Origin: Basidiobolus meristosporus CBS 931.73
Taxonomy: Eukaryota; Basidiobolomycota; Basidiobolomycetes; Basidiobolales; Basidiobolaceae
Reading direction: 5' to 3'
NCBI GenBank assembly: GCA_002104905.1
Contig: MCFE01000272.1
Span: forward strand, 42,020-106,019
DNA: 64,000 nt
A program made the translations under genes and the position numbers. This document shows positions 11,640 to 22,872 of this stretch, in pieces. How positions within the stretch are numbered: the stretch's first letter is position 1; each line of letters begins with the position of its first letter. The notes below the pieces were generated by a model. It worked only from the letters and a program-made list of their open reading frames with translations. It was not told the DNA's origin and did not search any database.

Positions 11640-14600
11640 TTGTATGCCAGCCTTAAGGTGTTGGCATGCAGACTCCTATATTTGGACATTTGCCAGTCAC
11701 TACTGTACCAGTAATATCTTGCCAGCTGCAAAATACTTTTATAACAGCACCCAGCTGTACTTGTTACCTTGCGCAAACTGAGTCAGGTGAGTTTGTGATG
11801 CCTTCAGGCTCATCCCAGCCTCCTAAATATAGCACACATAGGGATAGCTCTGAAGAAGCAGGCTCACTGATGGATTATGATCCTATTTCCCCTGACAACA
11901 GTACCCTACATGAGCTTGGCAAAGTCCCATTAAGCAATGAGACAGCACCCATGGAAAAAAAAGCTAAGTATACTTTATGGAGTCAAGTGAGCCCAGAAAT
12001 CCATCCACTGGTGAATGATGTAATGTTGTGGCTAGAGAAGTGGCACATTCCACAAATATCAGAAATGGGGGCTCTGAGGACTCAATAGTACCTCTTGCCA
12101 AAATCATCCCAGGATGCAACTTACCATGTACATGGTAAAAATGGACAACCATCATGCAGCTGGCAGCATATGACCCAGAGACTGTCCTGATACCAGCATG
12201 TGTTGATAGTTGCATGGGATACACATCAGAAAATGCCACCATTACAAGGTGACCTACTTGTCAGGGATCCACCACCATTGGGGGAGTACATTGTTCATAC
12301 CCTGGATATATTTGGGTAATACCCCATATGAAGAATCCTGTGCAGTCTAACAAATATTGTGAAGCTATAAAGTACTGCACTCAGTATTAATTAAGTGTAA
12401 ACATATCCAATATATTTGATGGCAAATATTACAAACTGCTGGGAAGCAAGGGCTACTTTGAAGGAATGTATGACCATGCCTTTGCCTTGGTACTTGATGG
12501 ATTCTCATTAAGCAAGTACTCTACCTGCAAATCTTGCTGGCCGTTGATTCTCTTCAACCTGAATCTGCTGCTCATCTTATGGTATCAGAGCAGAAATCTG
12601 ATGGTAGTCTCACTGATATCTGGGCTTAAATGAGCATCCAACCTGGATAGCTACTTACATCCATTGCTGGATAAATTTTGTTTGCTTTCCCACTGGATAA
12701 CAGTAAATGGCCATCATGTCCATGTGCATAATATTATGTGCATTGGAGATGCCCTAGCCATCAGCAAGATAGCTGGATTTTCTAGGCACAGTGGATGGTA
12801 TTGCTGTCAAATGTGTGAGATCCAGGGGATTTACTACATAATTCACACACATTATTGTTACCATGACACCAACACTAAGAACAGCATCTTCCTGCAGAGA
12901 GAACATACAGAAATCAGCATGCAATTGCAGCACAGTTAGCAAGCCATAAGCCATTGGCCAGAATATGGTATTAATTGGAAACCAGAGATACTTATGATAG
13001 AGAGAATCTGTTGGAGCAAAAGCTTTCCACTGGCGGTGTGGTGGTGTATAGGTCCAAGGGAGAGATACACCCAACACTTCTCAGGTGTTTTATGTGTGGG
13101 GTGCTCACCAAGTGCAATAACCTCTGGCAAAAGCTTGCTAGGAATACTTGGGTTTTGTCTCTAATCTAATGTGATGGGGAATAAAGCCACAAGCTTGTCA
13201 TGGGAAAACTAATGAGCTACAATCCCCAACTTAGTTGGCATCTTAACAAAAGTATGTGCTGGGTTCAGCATCTTTTGAGATGACAATGTACTAAAGCTTC
13301 CAAAGTCAAAACAGCTGTAAACTCCACCAGCAGGGACTTGATAAGAATGCAGCTGTGGTCAATAGTTACAAAGACAGAAAAGTATCTTTGCCTGTACAAG
13401 AACAAACTTGGGAAAGAATCAAGAATAATAAAAGGTACCTAATCTGAGTATTCCTCACAAGTAGTGCCTTCAAGGTCAGTTGGCTGTCAGTGTGGTTTCC
13501 TGGGAGTGTCCTGTGGTCTAGGGTTGGAAGTTCAGGTAGCAGTAGGTAGCAGTGATCACACTAATCAACAAGTTGGTATATTGATAAAAGGGATGATGAT
13601 TTATTGTTGAGGGATAGCCTCCCTTATATTCTTTTCTTACTGGCCATGTGATTACTAATCATGGTGGTCCAGAAGGTTCCAGATATCAATAGAAATCTTA
13701 ACAACATCAGAATGACCTAAGAATGTTCCAAGTAGGTGCCGGATGGTTCTAAGAGGCACAGCACATCCAACCAATCAGGAATCAGTATTTTGAAACCTGT
13801 GTAACATAGGGATACCATATATGGTTTGGAAATGGTAGAGATGGTGACATGGGTTGATCATGTGTCACGGGTACTGGCGTGGGTACTTGCCTAATATAGA
13901 AGCACTTATAGCTAGTAATCTTACATAAAGTGCAGGATAACCTATTCAATAAGGTAAGCAGGTGTGATAGTCAACCGGCTTATGGGATAGTACTGATTGG
14001 GTAAGACAAATGGGATAAAACTAAAATCAGTGTAGTAGAGATATAGGGAAGTAGAAAATAAGGGAATGAGCACATCTGTCTGTGGGTGTCACTGTCACCC
14101 CACCACAGTGGCAATGCATTTGCTTTTCAACAATATCCCAATAATGATGACCAAGTGGTACATGAGGCATTTCAAGCTAAATGAGCCCTTTGAAATACCA
14201 GAGAAATTTGAAAGTATTGGAACAATATTACAGATTATCTATTACCCTAAGTACTTTTCATGGTCCCCAATTAATATTCATACACATATGCAACAATACA
14301 AGTGCAAGGACTGGATGAACTGGATATTTACTTGTTCAGGTGACCTTCTGAAGCCTTTCTACCAAGAGTTGATTGGAAGCATTGGGAGTCATATGTGGAC
14401 ATTGTAGGCATATTCATCCAGATGCTGATCACCAAAGCCAACTTGATGCATCTACAGCTTTTGTGCAAAGAGTTTGTGATGGGATTTGAGCAGCTGTACA
14501 ACAAGTACAAAGCTGAACATGTAGATCTCTGCCACTACTATATCCATTTGATACTTCATCTTGCTTGGTGTGTTGCAAATATGGGGCCTTGCCTCACCTT

Positions 14601-15540
14601 CTGGGAGTTTGCTATGGAGTGGATGTGTGAAGAGATAGGAAGACAAGTCAAGTTGCATGTACTACTATTTCCCAATCTCATCAAGAATATTACCTTCAAG
14701 TCCATCATGGCTGTGGCAAGTTGCCACATGGAGGACAGTCAGGAAGAGTTAGAAAATTCTGAGGACATATGTGCACATGGAGACACCTATGCCTATGGCA
14801 TTAAGAAGCAAAGCAGCCCCAATGTGTGGGGAATCAGTTAAGTAATGCAAAGTTGGGTTGGGTGAAACAAGCAAATCATTACATTAGGAAAACTCTACTA
14901 AGGTAAGCCAGATATCTCTTGGTTACAAACCAATTTCTAGAGCATTTGTAGCGGAATTTGCACAAACAAGCGCCCAAATGCACCTATAAGGAGGCCTAGA
15001 ATCCAGCAGGGAGAAGGAATATATTGGCTAAATACCAAACAGTCCTTTGCAGATATTCAGGAGGTATTCATGGCAGAGGTGGTGGCAGCCAAGCATATGT
15101 TTGCAACATGTATATGTTACCAGCAATACAAGGTATATGGCTACTTCGCAAGTATCATACTAAAAAGCAGTAAAGTTGATGTCATCAAAGTATGTCAATT
15201 GCAACAGGTGTGCGCATCTGTAGTTGTTAGTAAGCTGGAGGCCATAGTATTTTTTGATTCAGACTATAAGTGGAATACCCATGGTAGTAGTGGGTAAGCA
15301 AACAAAGAGGGGTGATTCTACAGTGAAATACATCAATTGCACATGGGGATGTAGACAAAGGAAATATCATTTGGTAAATTGGTATGGTAGCATTATACAG
15401 CACTAGCTGTAGGCCACCATACTGCCACAATAATGCATCAAAGTCTTGCAATGAGGCCATCAAAACACTGTCAAATTTTTTCCAGATAAGGCAATTGGAA
15501 GTACTGGCCAGTTAGATCTACTCAAATTGTTGTAGGATGC
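11640..15540 (+). mobile_element. CACTA/EnSpm (Tnp2-like) DNA transposon, dead and interrupted
   Basis: This is the best CACTA copy in the window. 11666-12088 is an acidic N-terminal frame. 12240-13030 reads, across several stops, as the Tnp2 core (YFDGKYYKLL; ALVLDGFSLSK; GDALAISKIAGFSRH; CQMCEIQGIY with a C-x2-C pair). A complete LTR is inserted at 13037-14108. After it, 14110-15250 carries the DUF4218-like C-terminus (SYxEDWMNW-type block, GFEQLYNKYKAEH, HLILHLAWC, GPCLTFWEFAMEW, ITFKSIM). The stops mean it cannot make transposase. I could not fix the terminal inverted repeats. Confidence 0.75.
13037..14108 (-). repeat. Solo long LTR (1072 bp) inserted in the Tnp2 gene
   Basis: Its ends are TGTGGTGG...CCACCACA. 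In the minus orientation it shows an LTR promoter (AATATAAGGGAGGC near 13628-13640) followed by AATAAATC. It splits the transposase frame. Flanks GGCGG and GTGGC are similar but not identical, so I do not claim a target duplication. Related copies are at 5188-5935 and 9631-10708. Confidence 0.75.
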
Positions 15541-16046
15541 ACTAAGACTGTTACAATACCATCCCACCCTTTGCAAAACACCATACACACATTGTACAAG
15601 CACCATTATGTTTTTCAACATTATTTGGCTGTAAATTTAGGCAAATGCTGCTATGATTCCATCTTAAGATTTTGTAGATAGTCATCAATTCCAAGCTGCT
15701 GGTATTTTAGAGGTCTCCTGATGAGATCTTAATGGCTGATCCTCATTGGATCCACCTGCAGGACCAAATTATTTTTCATAGGGGCTGCTGTGCCGCTGTT
15801 ATAATGCCAACATACTTCAGCATCAAAGCTGTTCAAATACCATCATGTTTTTCCATATATAGCATTTGCATGTGCTGGCCTGTTGGGTCTGCTGGAATAA
15901 GTGTAGGCCACAATAATATGTCAGAATGGCAATCAAATCCTGTCTAAAGACCACCTAAACACCATCAAGCTTGCTTACCAATTAAGCAGTAGAATTAGCA
16001 AGACACCATCTTAGTCCCATTGTAATATTGTAAAGAGGCTCAATTA
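15541..16046. repeat. Repeat flanking the copia insertion
   Basis: 15684-15780 (TCAATTCCAAGCTGC through ATTATTTTTCATAGG) has a diverged match at 21401-21500 on the other side of the minus-strand copia. This indicates a repeated unit on both flanks. No coding capacity is seen. Confidence 0.5.
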
Positions 16047-16393
16047 TGTTGTAAAAGTCTTGAAGATATTGGCAGTGATTGAGAGAACAAGTAGATTATA
16101 TAGTTTTCACTTAATGATTTAATGAATGTAAAAGTAGTATTTATACTTCTACATAGTTTTGGAAAATCAAGCACAAAGAATAGGTGTAGGAAGGTCCCAA
16201 GAATGTGTGCAAAGTTTGGGGCTGTATGGACAACTTTGGGAATTTTCATGTTTTGGGTACCTGATATTTTGGTGAAAGTATTTTAACTAAATCCCAACAA
16301 GGATTTTGGTGAGTATTCTCTAGGATTTGAAGGTAATGTTCTAAGTGACCAATTCAGGTGATTATCTAGGTGAAATTATGAATTTTTACAACA
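16047..16393 (-). repeat. 3' LTR of the minus-strand copia
   Basis: It runs from TGTTGTAAAAGTC to TTTTTACAACA (347 bp). The adjoining internal sequence is the polypurine tract (AAGTGGGAG on the minus strand). Confidence 0.85.
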
Positions 16394-18823
16394 CTCCCAC
16401 TTGGCTAAATGTTTGTACTGACTAGTCCTAATTAGACCTCAGATATTCAAACCTGTCTCTAGGTGATGGTTTGGTGAATATGTCTACAATTATCTCATTT
16501 GTAGGATAGTAAGCCATGTTGACTAAGTTGCTTGCTATAGCTTCATGTATGAAATGAGGTCTGATATCTCTGTGCTTAGTTCCAGCATGAAAAGTTGGAT
16601 CTCTACCTAATTGATTCATCCTTGATAATTGTCAAATAAAGTGACAGGCATTCTTTGGTACAAGCCTAATTCTTTAATAAGCTTCCTTTACCACATTACT
16701 TCTTTGTGGCATCACAGGCTGTCATATACACTGCCTCTGAGGTGGAAAGTGCCACAGTAGGTTGCTTTCTTGAGTTCCATGAGATTGTTCCATTACAGTA
16801 AAGAACAGTGTATCCTGTGGTGGAACTCCTGTCTTCTAAATTTTGTCCCCAATTAGCATCAGAGTACTCCTCAAGATCCTGCTCTGGATCCTTATAAGTG
16901 TATCTTAAGCAGATATCAGCAGCTCTGTTTAGGTATCTAAATATCTGCTTAAGTGCTGCAATGTGATCAGATCCATAGCTCTTATTATGCTGGCTGACAG
17001 CTCCCATTGAGTGCAAGATATCTGGATGTGTTCTAAGCTGGATATACATCAGACTGCTGACCATAGATTGATTAGGAAAGTCTGGACTTTCAGATGGCAC
17101 CAAGCTTTCTTGATTTGGTAGAACTTTGACCAAGTTAAGGTTTATTTCCATTGGGGTAGCTGCCAGTTTACAGTCTTCCATTTGGTACTTCTTTAGTAGA
17201 TCTTGAATATACTTGGATTGGCTTAGGGTGATATTCAGGGTACTTCTATCCATGGAAACCTTATCCCAAAGTAGTAATTGAGTTCTCTTGGATCAGACAT
17301 GGTGAAATCTTTAGATAGGCTGGAATTAGTCTCTTCCAATGATTCTGGGTTATTGGTGGCCATATTGATATCATCCAGAAATAGAGCTAACAGAACTGGA
17401 TTTACTCTAGCTGGCTTGTAGTAACTACTACTATAGCACTACTCCTTTTGAAACTTGCAGATTTCAAGAAAGAATCTATTTTTCAAATCCAGGCCCTTAG
17501 TGTTTGTTTGAGTCCATATAGAGACTTTTTAAGCTTGCAGACCAAGTGGGGGTTATCTTGGTCAACAAACCCATCAGGCTGGTATATATTCACATCCTCA
17601 TCAAGTTCTCCATTCAAAAATACAGCTTTTACATCCATTTGATGTTTAACAAACTTATATTTGGCTGCAATAGACAAGATCAATCTAACAGAATTAAGCC
17701 TGGCTACTGGTGCAAAGGTCTCAGTATAGTCAAGTCCTTTTGTTTGAGAGTATCCTTTGGCCACAAGTCTTGCTTTATATATTTTGATTGTACCATTGGC
17801 CATGTTTTTGCCTTAAAGACCCATCCACTTCCAATTAATTTTCGATTGATTGTTAATTTGACTAAGTCCCAGTTTGATTTTCCATTAAGGCCTGATACTC
17901 CTCAGTCATTGCACATCTCTAAAGCATTGTCTGAGTGCTATTTAGTGCCTCTTTTACAGTCTGGGGCTCATCAATATGGACTGAATAAGCATTGGATATG
18001 TTTGTACCCTCATTGATATAGTAATTTGGGCTATTTCATGTCTGGTTGGATCTTCTGGCAATTGATAAAGGAATGATCACTTCTGGGATATTCCTGGGCA
18101 CTGATTCAGGCTGAACCACAGTTGTTGAGCTCTCTGTAGTGAAAAACCTCTAACTGCTTTGCTCTGATTTACTCCTGACAATTGGTGAACTTAAGATCAG
18201 ATTTTTGTCATCATCCAATAAATATTTTGTGAAAATTCTGAATTTTCATCAAACAGCCAGTCCCTGGACTTCATCAGCTTCTTTGCTTTGGTATTGTAGA
18301 GTATGTATGCTTTACTCTCATTGCATTAGCTCAAAAATATGTATTTTACACTTTTTTGTCTCAAATATTCATTGATTTCCAGGCTTTTTCTTGGCATATG
18401 CTGTGGACACAAATTTTCTTCAATATGCCTCACTTTGTTTGTATTCATACCATGCTTCAAATGGAGTGGAATCATAAAGTATTCTGTTATAACTTCTATT
18501 ATTAAGGTACACAGCTGTGGCAACTGATTCCACCCAAAAACCATAGGATAATGATTGATCATGGATTATAGATCTTGCCATATCAGTTATTGATCTATTT
18601 GCACATTCTGCTACTCTGTTTTACTTTAGGGAATATGGTGCAGTAGTCTCTTGTATTATTCACAAATTTTGCAGAAGTGGATGAAGAGTTTTGCAGTATA
18701 TTCTCCACCATTGTCAGAGCACATTTTCTTGACTTTTTTCCACCTGTTTCTCTCTCCACCATGGCTTTAAACTTCCTGAACTTAGACTGAGCTTCTGCCT
18801 TTCTCCTCATGAAGTAGTCCCAC

Positions 18824-19500
18824 TGTTGTATCCAAGAGAAACGTGTAATAAAACTCTTGAATGAGTTAACTGAGCCTAAGTGACAAGTAAGTGCAGAATC
18901 TTAGAATTGTCAAGAGTGCCAGAAATATTAGCAGAGAGGTTCTGGTCTAATACTGGTCTTATATATGGCTGAGTTGGGCTATAAAGAAAACAGAGTAGGT
19001 CTGCTATGCAGGTTAGGCTTGGTGCTCTTGAGAATGCTAGATATGCTAAGCTTGGGTAGAAACTAGAATGGATTTGTTGAATTCTTAATTTCATTGTGAC
19101 ACACACTAAACCAAAAGGTTCAGTAAACTTTATTTATACTTTCCTGATTGAGTTGCATTAGTAAGCAGCAAGAGACTGGACTAATTGAAATCTGTTGGGG
19201 TGTTGATAGGTGCATAAGATAAATGAAAAGTTGTATCATTAATCAGCTGATGTCTTGGCAACTGCTGAGTGGTTGGATAAATCTCAGATGACTAATCACT
19301 TGGAAAGGCTTAGCAGATCTGTTGAGGATGTAATGACCACATGAAAATTGATCAGGTGTGACAGCTAAAAATAGATTCTGAGAAGTGATAAAATAAACCA
19401 TAACAGGGATTAGTTATGTTTATGTTAGGGAAAATCAATAAGGGTACTAGATTTTCTAACAGAGTGAAATTGGCCAAGTTTTAAATGTTGATGCACAACA
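18824..19500. repeat. Solo LTR (677 bp) nested in the copia integrase, with CCCAC target duplication
   Basis: The insert has inverted ends TGTTGT...ACAACA and is flanked on both sides by CCCAC (18819-18823 and 19501-19505). Removing insert plus one CCCAC restores collinearity with the copia at 55990-56040, so this is a clean LTR-retrotransposon insertion reduced to a solo LTR. TATAAATAAAG on the minus strand near 19130 may be promoter or poly(A) signal and suggests minus orientation. Confidence 0.85.
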
Positions 19501-21051
19501 CCCACATGTATTGTATATATATTAATCAATAAAAGTGATTAAATAATTCATCTTGCTTGAGGTTAAATTCTGCATAGGTCTACACATATCTGAGTGAATT
19601 AGGTCTAATTTTTTAGTTTTGACTAACCAGAGCTCTTGAATGGTTGCCTGGCTTGCTTTCCACAGATACAGGCTTCACAGTGCTCCTGATCAGCTGGGGG
19701 ATCAATTTTTACTCCAGAAATTAGCTGATCTATGATATTGTGTGGAAATAAGCAAAATTGATGTGTTCAAATCTCCTGTATCATAGCAATGGTGTTTCTT
19801 CATTCAAGTTACTTATTTTGGCTTCTTGATATGATGGAATATTAGTCAACTTATACAGATTCTGATCCCTGGTACCCAAATCACTATGAGCACCATTTTG
19901 AATGGTGAACCTGCATCCAGGATTGTCAAAGCTGAAACTGAGTCCTTCTGCTGTGGCCTTGCTTACAGATAGTAGGTTCTTGGCTATTTCTGGTACATAG
20001 AGTATTTCCTTAAAGGTCAGTGCAGGGCTTCCTTCACTGCTTCTAAGGTTTACTTGGATACTTCCTTCTCCCACTGCATCAACAGTTCTATTGTCACCCA
20101 TGAAAACCTTCTCAATTGGGATTTATTTATATTGGGTAAAAGTTCTTTTTGGTGTGTGAGGTGTTCAGATGCTCCAGAGTCAATATATCATGTCTGCAAA
20201 TCACTGTTTGTGGTCATATTTAGTGCAGATATGAATAGTCTATCTTCAGTTGTTGCAGCATTTCCATATTCAGGCTTTTTCTGCTGATTATCTCTCTTTT
20301 TGAAGCACCAGTCTGATGTATGTCCTTTGCTTTTGCAGTAGTTGCCAAACAGGTTGCTATTGCCTTTAAAAGGTCTTGGGAATCTCCTTTGTAGGTTATT
20401 ATTGCTGATTAAAACATTTTCTTCTTTCTTCCTATTGGTGCTTGATTTTCTTAATTCTTCATCCAGGGGCCTTCCATATATGTGATTTAAGGTCAAATCT
20501 TGAGTTCTGGACTCCAGGGTTGATACAAGGCCCTGAAACTTGTCTTTCAGGCTATTCAGGATGGTAACTGTCGCATCATCATAAGTAGCTGGTATGCTGC
20601 AGATTCCATCTCATCCACAAGCAGGCTAATTTTGCTTATTAGATTTTTCATTTCTTCTCCTGGCAGCATCTTTGTAGTAGAGAATTTTTGTCTAAGATAC
20701 ATCTTCTTGGTATCTGAACATGACTGGTAGGTGTATTCAAATGCCTTCCAGGCATTCTTTGCTGTTTTTGCTCTTGAGCATTGAATTAGTAATCTGTCTT
20801 TGACATTAAGGCAAATGCAGTTAAAGGCACATTGTTCTTTCTTCTGGTACTTTAAGGATTCCTCTTCCACATGTTGAGGAGGGCATTCTTCTCCCAAGAC
20901 AATATCCCAAAGACCTCATTCTCACAGCAGCATCTTCATCTTCACCTTTCACACTTAGTAGTTAGTTCCATACAGCTATTCAGCAGAGGGAAAAATTCCA
21001 GTAATATCAGTGATAGAAACTGCAGAGAGTGACATATTGGGGCTCATCACC

Positions 21052-21398
21052 TGTTGTAAGAGTCTTGGAGATATTGGAAGTGATTGGGAGAACAAGTAGA
21101 TTATATAGTTTTCACTTAATGATTTATTGAATGTAAAAGTAGTATTTACACTTTTACATAGTCTTGTCTAACAAACACATAGAGTAGGTTTAGAAAGATT
21201 CCAAGAGCATGTGTGCAAAGTTTGGGGCTTTTTGGGCAATTCTGAGAATTCTCATGTATAGGGTACCTGATATTTTGGTGAAAATATTCCAAGTAAATCC
21301 CAACAAGGAATTGGGTAGTATTCTCTAGGATTTGTAGGTAATGATCCAAGTGACTAAGTTAGGTGAACATTTAGGTGGAATTACAAATTTTTACAACA
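21052..21398 (-). repeat. 5' LTR of the minus-strand copia
   Basis: It runs from TGTTGTAAGAGTC to TTTTTACAACA (347 bp). The primer-binding site lies directly inside it (minus strand, GGTGATGAGCCCC at 21039-21051). Confidence 0.85.
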
Positions 21399-21526
21399 GA
21401 TCAATCCAAGCTGTCAGCATTATGATGGCCTCATTGCAGGATCTTGATGGCTAATCTAGATTAGATCCACTTGAGGGACCATATTATTTTTCCTACGGTA
21501 TATGAATATTTAGTTGTGTGGGCATG

Positions 21527-22165
21527 TTGTGAATTTTGTACTTACTACCAAGTATTCACCTAACTAAGTCACTTAGATTATAGCTCACAAATCTTGGCAA
21601 ATTCCACCTAACTTCTTGGTCAGGATTTACTTGGAATATTTTCACCAGAGCATCCAGTACCCAGAACATGAAATATCTCAAAGTCAATAACTCATTAGGT
21701 GAAAGCCACATTATATACTTGTACTCCCAATCACTTCCAGCATCTCCAAAACTCTTACAATGCTTTCTTCTAGTACCTTAAGCTCATTCTCTTACACTTT
21801 TAGGAGGATATTCTTTGCTTTCAGCAATATCCCAAAGGCCTCTTTCCCAGAGCTTCCTCTTTATCTTTGCTGAGAAGTATCATGGATCTTATCACCAATT
21901 CTGTAAGGCAGAGGGGAAAGCTCCAGTAACAACAGTTTTGGACATCCCAGAGAGTGATAGCCTGGAACTTGTAGCCTGTGGTAAGAGTTTTGGAAACATT
22001 GGAAGTGATTGGAAAAACAAGCAGATTATGCGGTTTTCACTCAATAATTTATTGTGTGTAAATGTTGTAATTAAACTTTGAGATGGTCTTGGCCAAAAAG
22101 CACATGGAATATGTTTAGAAAGGTGCCAGGAGCATTTGTGCAAGGTTTTAGGTCGAGGGGCACCC
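21527..22165. repeat. Two facing copia remnants (LTR plus, gag and LTR minus)
   Basis: 21527-21758 is a shortened plus-strand copia LTR (TTGTGAATTTTG...CTCTTACAA). 21760-21965 matches copia gag on the minus strand and about 21985-22165 is a diverged minus-strand LTR. This is the last TE sequence before composition changes to the gene island. Confidence 0.65.
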
Positions 22166-22872
22166 AAAGAGCAAAGGAAGTCTTATAGCATCACGCCCAA
22201 AACAGTTGCAACACTCTTTTCTGTTGTAAGCGTTGGCGCTCATCATTGGCAATGATTCAACCGCTCATAGATGACAGTTGACACTAGGTCGATTTGGCCT
22301 ACGGCGGGAACTAAGAGTTTGCAGACCCCAAAAGAGGCAACATCTGTTCGGTATGGCAACGCCAAATGGTAACCAGAGTTTTAGAAGGGGACTGATCAAT
22401 CACGCATCACATCCAAAGCAGGCTGCATCAAGTCAGAACTGGAGGGCTTACAGAATACACGGACCAAGGGTGGAGAGATCTGGATCACCTCACTGCGGAA
22501 CACTGCTAATCCAAGGAGGGCACTCAGCAAATAAGTGCCCTGGCATCACCCCGGGATTTTTCTGGCACCGGTCGTATTGGAACGTCCATACAGTAGGCCA
22601 CATCAGGACCAACCTTCGTTTGTGTAGCCATCACCCACCAAATTCACCATGAAGTGAAAAAAGCGATGGGTCTTCCGCCAATAGATCCACACCAACCCCC
22701 TCTCTCCAGCTCAAATCGATCCCATAGCAAAAATAAGCCGTCCTCCAGCGGAGCAGAGGCGGGACCTTATTGGTGGAGAGGGAGGGCTCAATTTTTTCCT
22801 GGTGCAAATATTTCTCGAAAACCTCCGTCCGGTCTCTTCACCCTTGAGGTAGTCCATCTTCAACCCGGAGTC
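22166..22872. other. Start of the gene island; no gene assigned
   Basis: Composition switches here from CpG-poor TE sequence to CpG-containing sequence. A 124-codon frame at 22278-22652 has low-complexity Arg/His/Pro-rich content and no recognisable domain. It probably contains the promoter and 5' UTR of the next gene. Confidence 0.5.

Larger units (their letters stand above)
16047..21398 (-). mobile_element. Full-length but inactive Ty1/copia element
   Basis: Two 347-bp LTRs flank a minus-strand gag-pol relic. From right to left: primer site GGTGATGAGCCCC next to the right LTR; gag 20190-20930 with a CX2C...HX4C knuckle; protease and pre-integrase 19700-20190; integrase 18330-18830; reverse transcriptase 17280-17990; RNase H 16430-17250; purine tract AAGTGGGAG against the left LTR. 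Stops and frameshifts break every domain. The LTRs differ from each other by scattered changes, so the insertion is old. Flanking 5-mers (AATTA, GATCA) do not match. Confidence 0.9.

Noticed and set aside
22278-22652. 124-codon plus-strand frame as a gene
   Set aside because: Low-complexity Arg/His/Pro composition, no motif, and it lies in the probable promoter of the methylthiotransferase gene.
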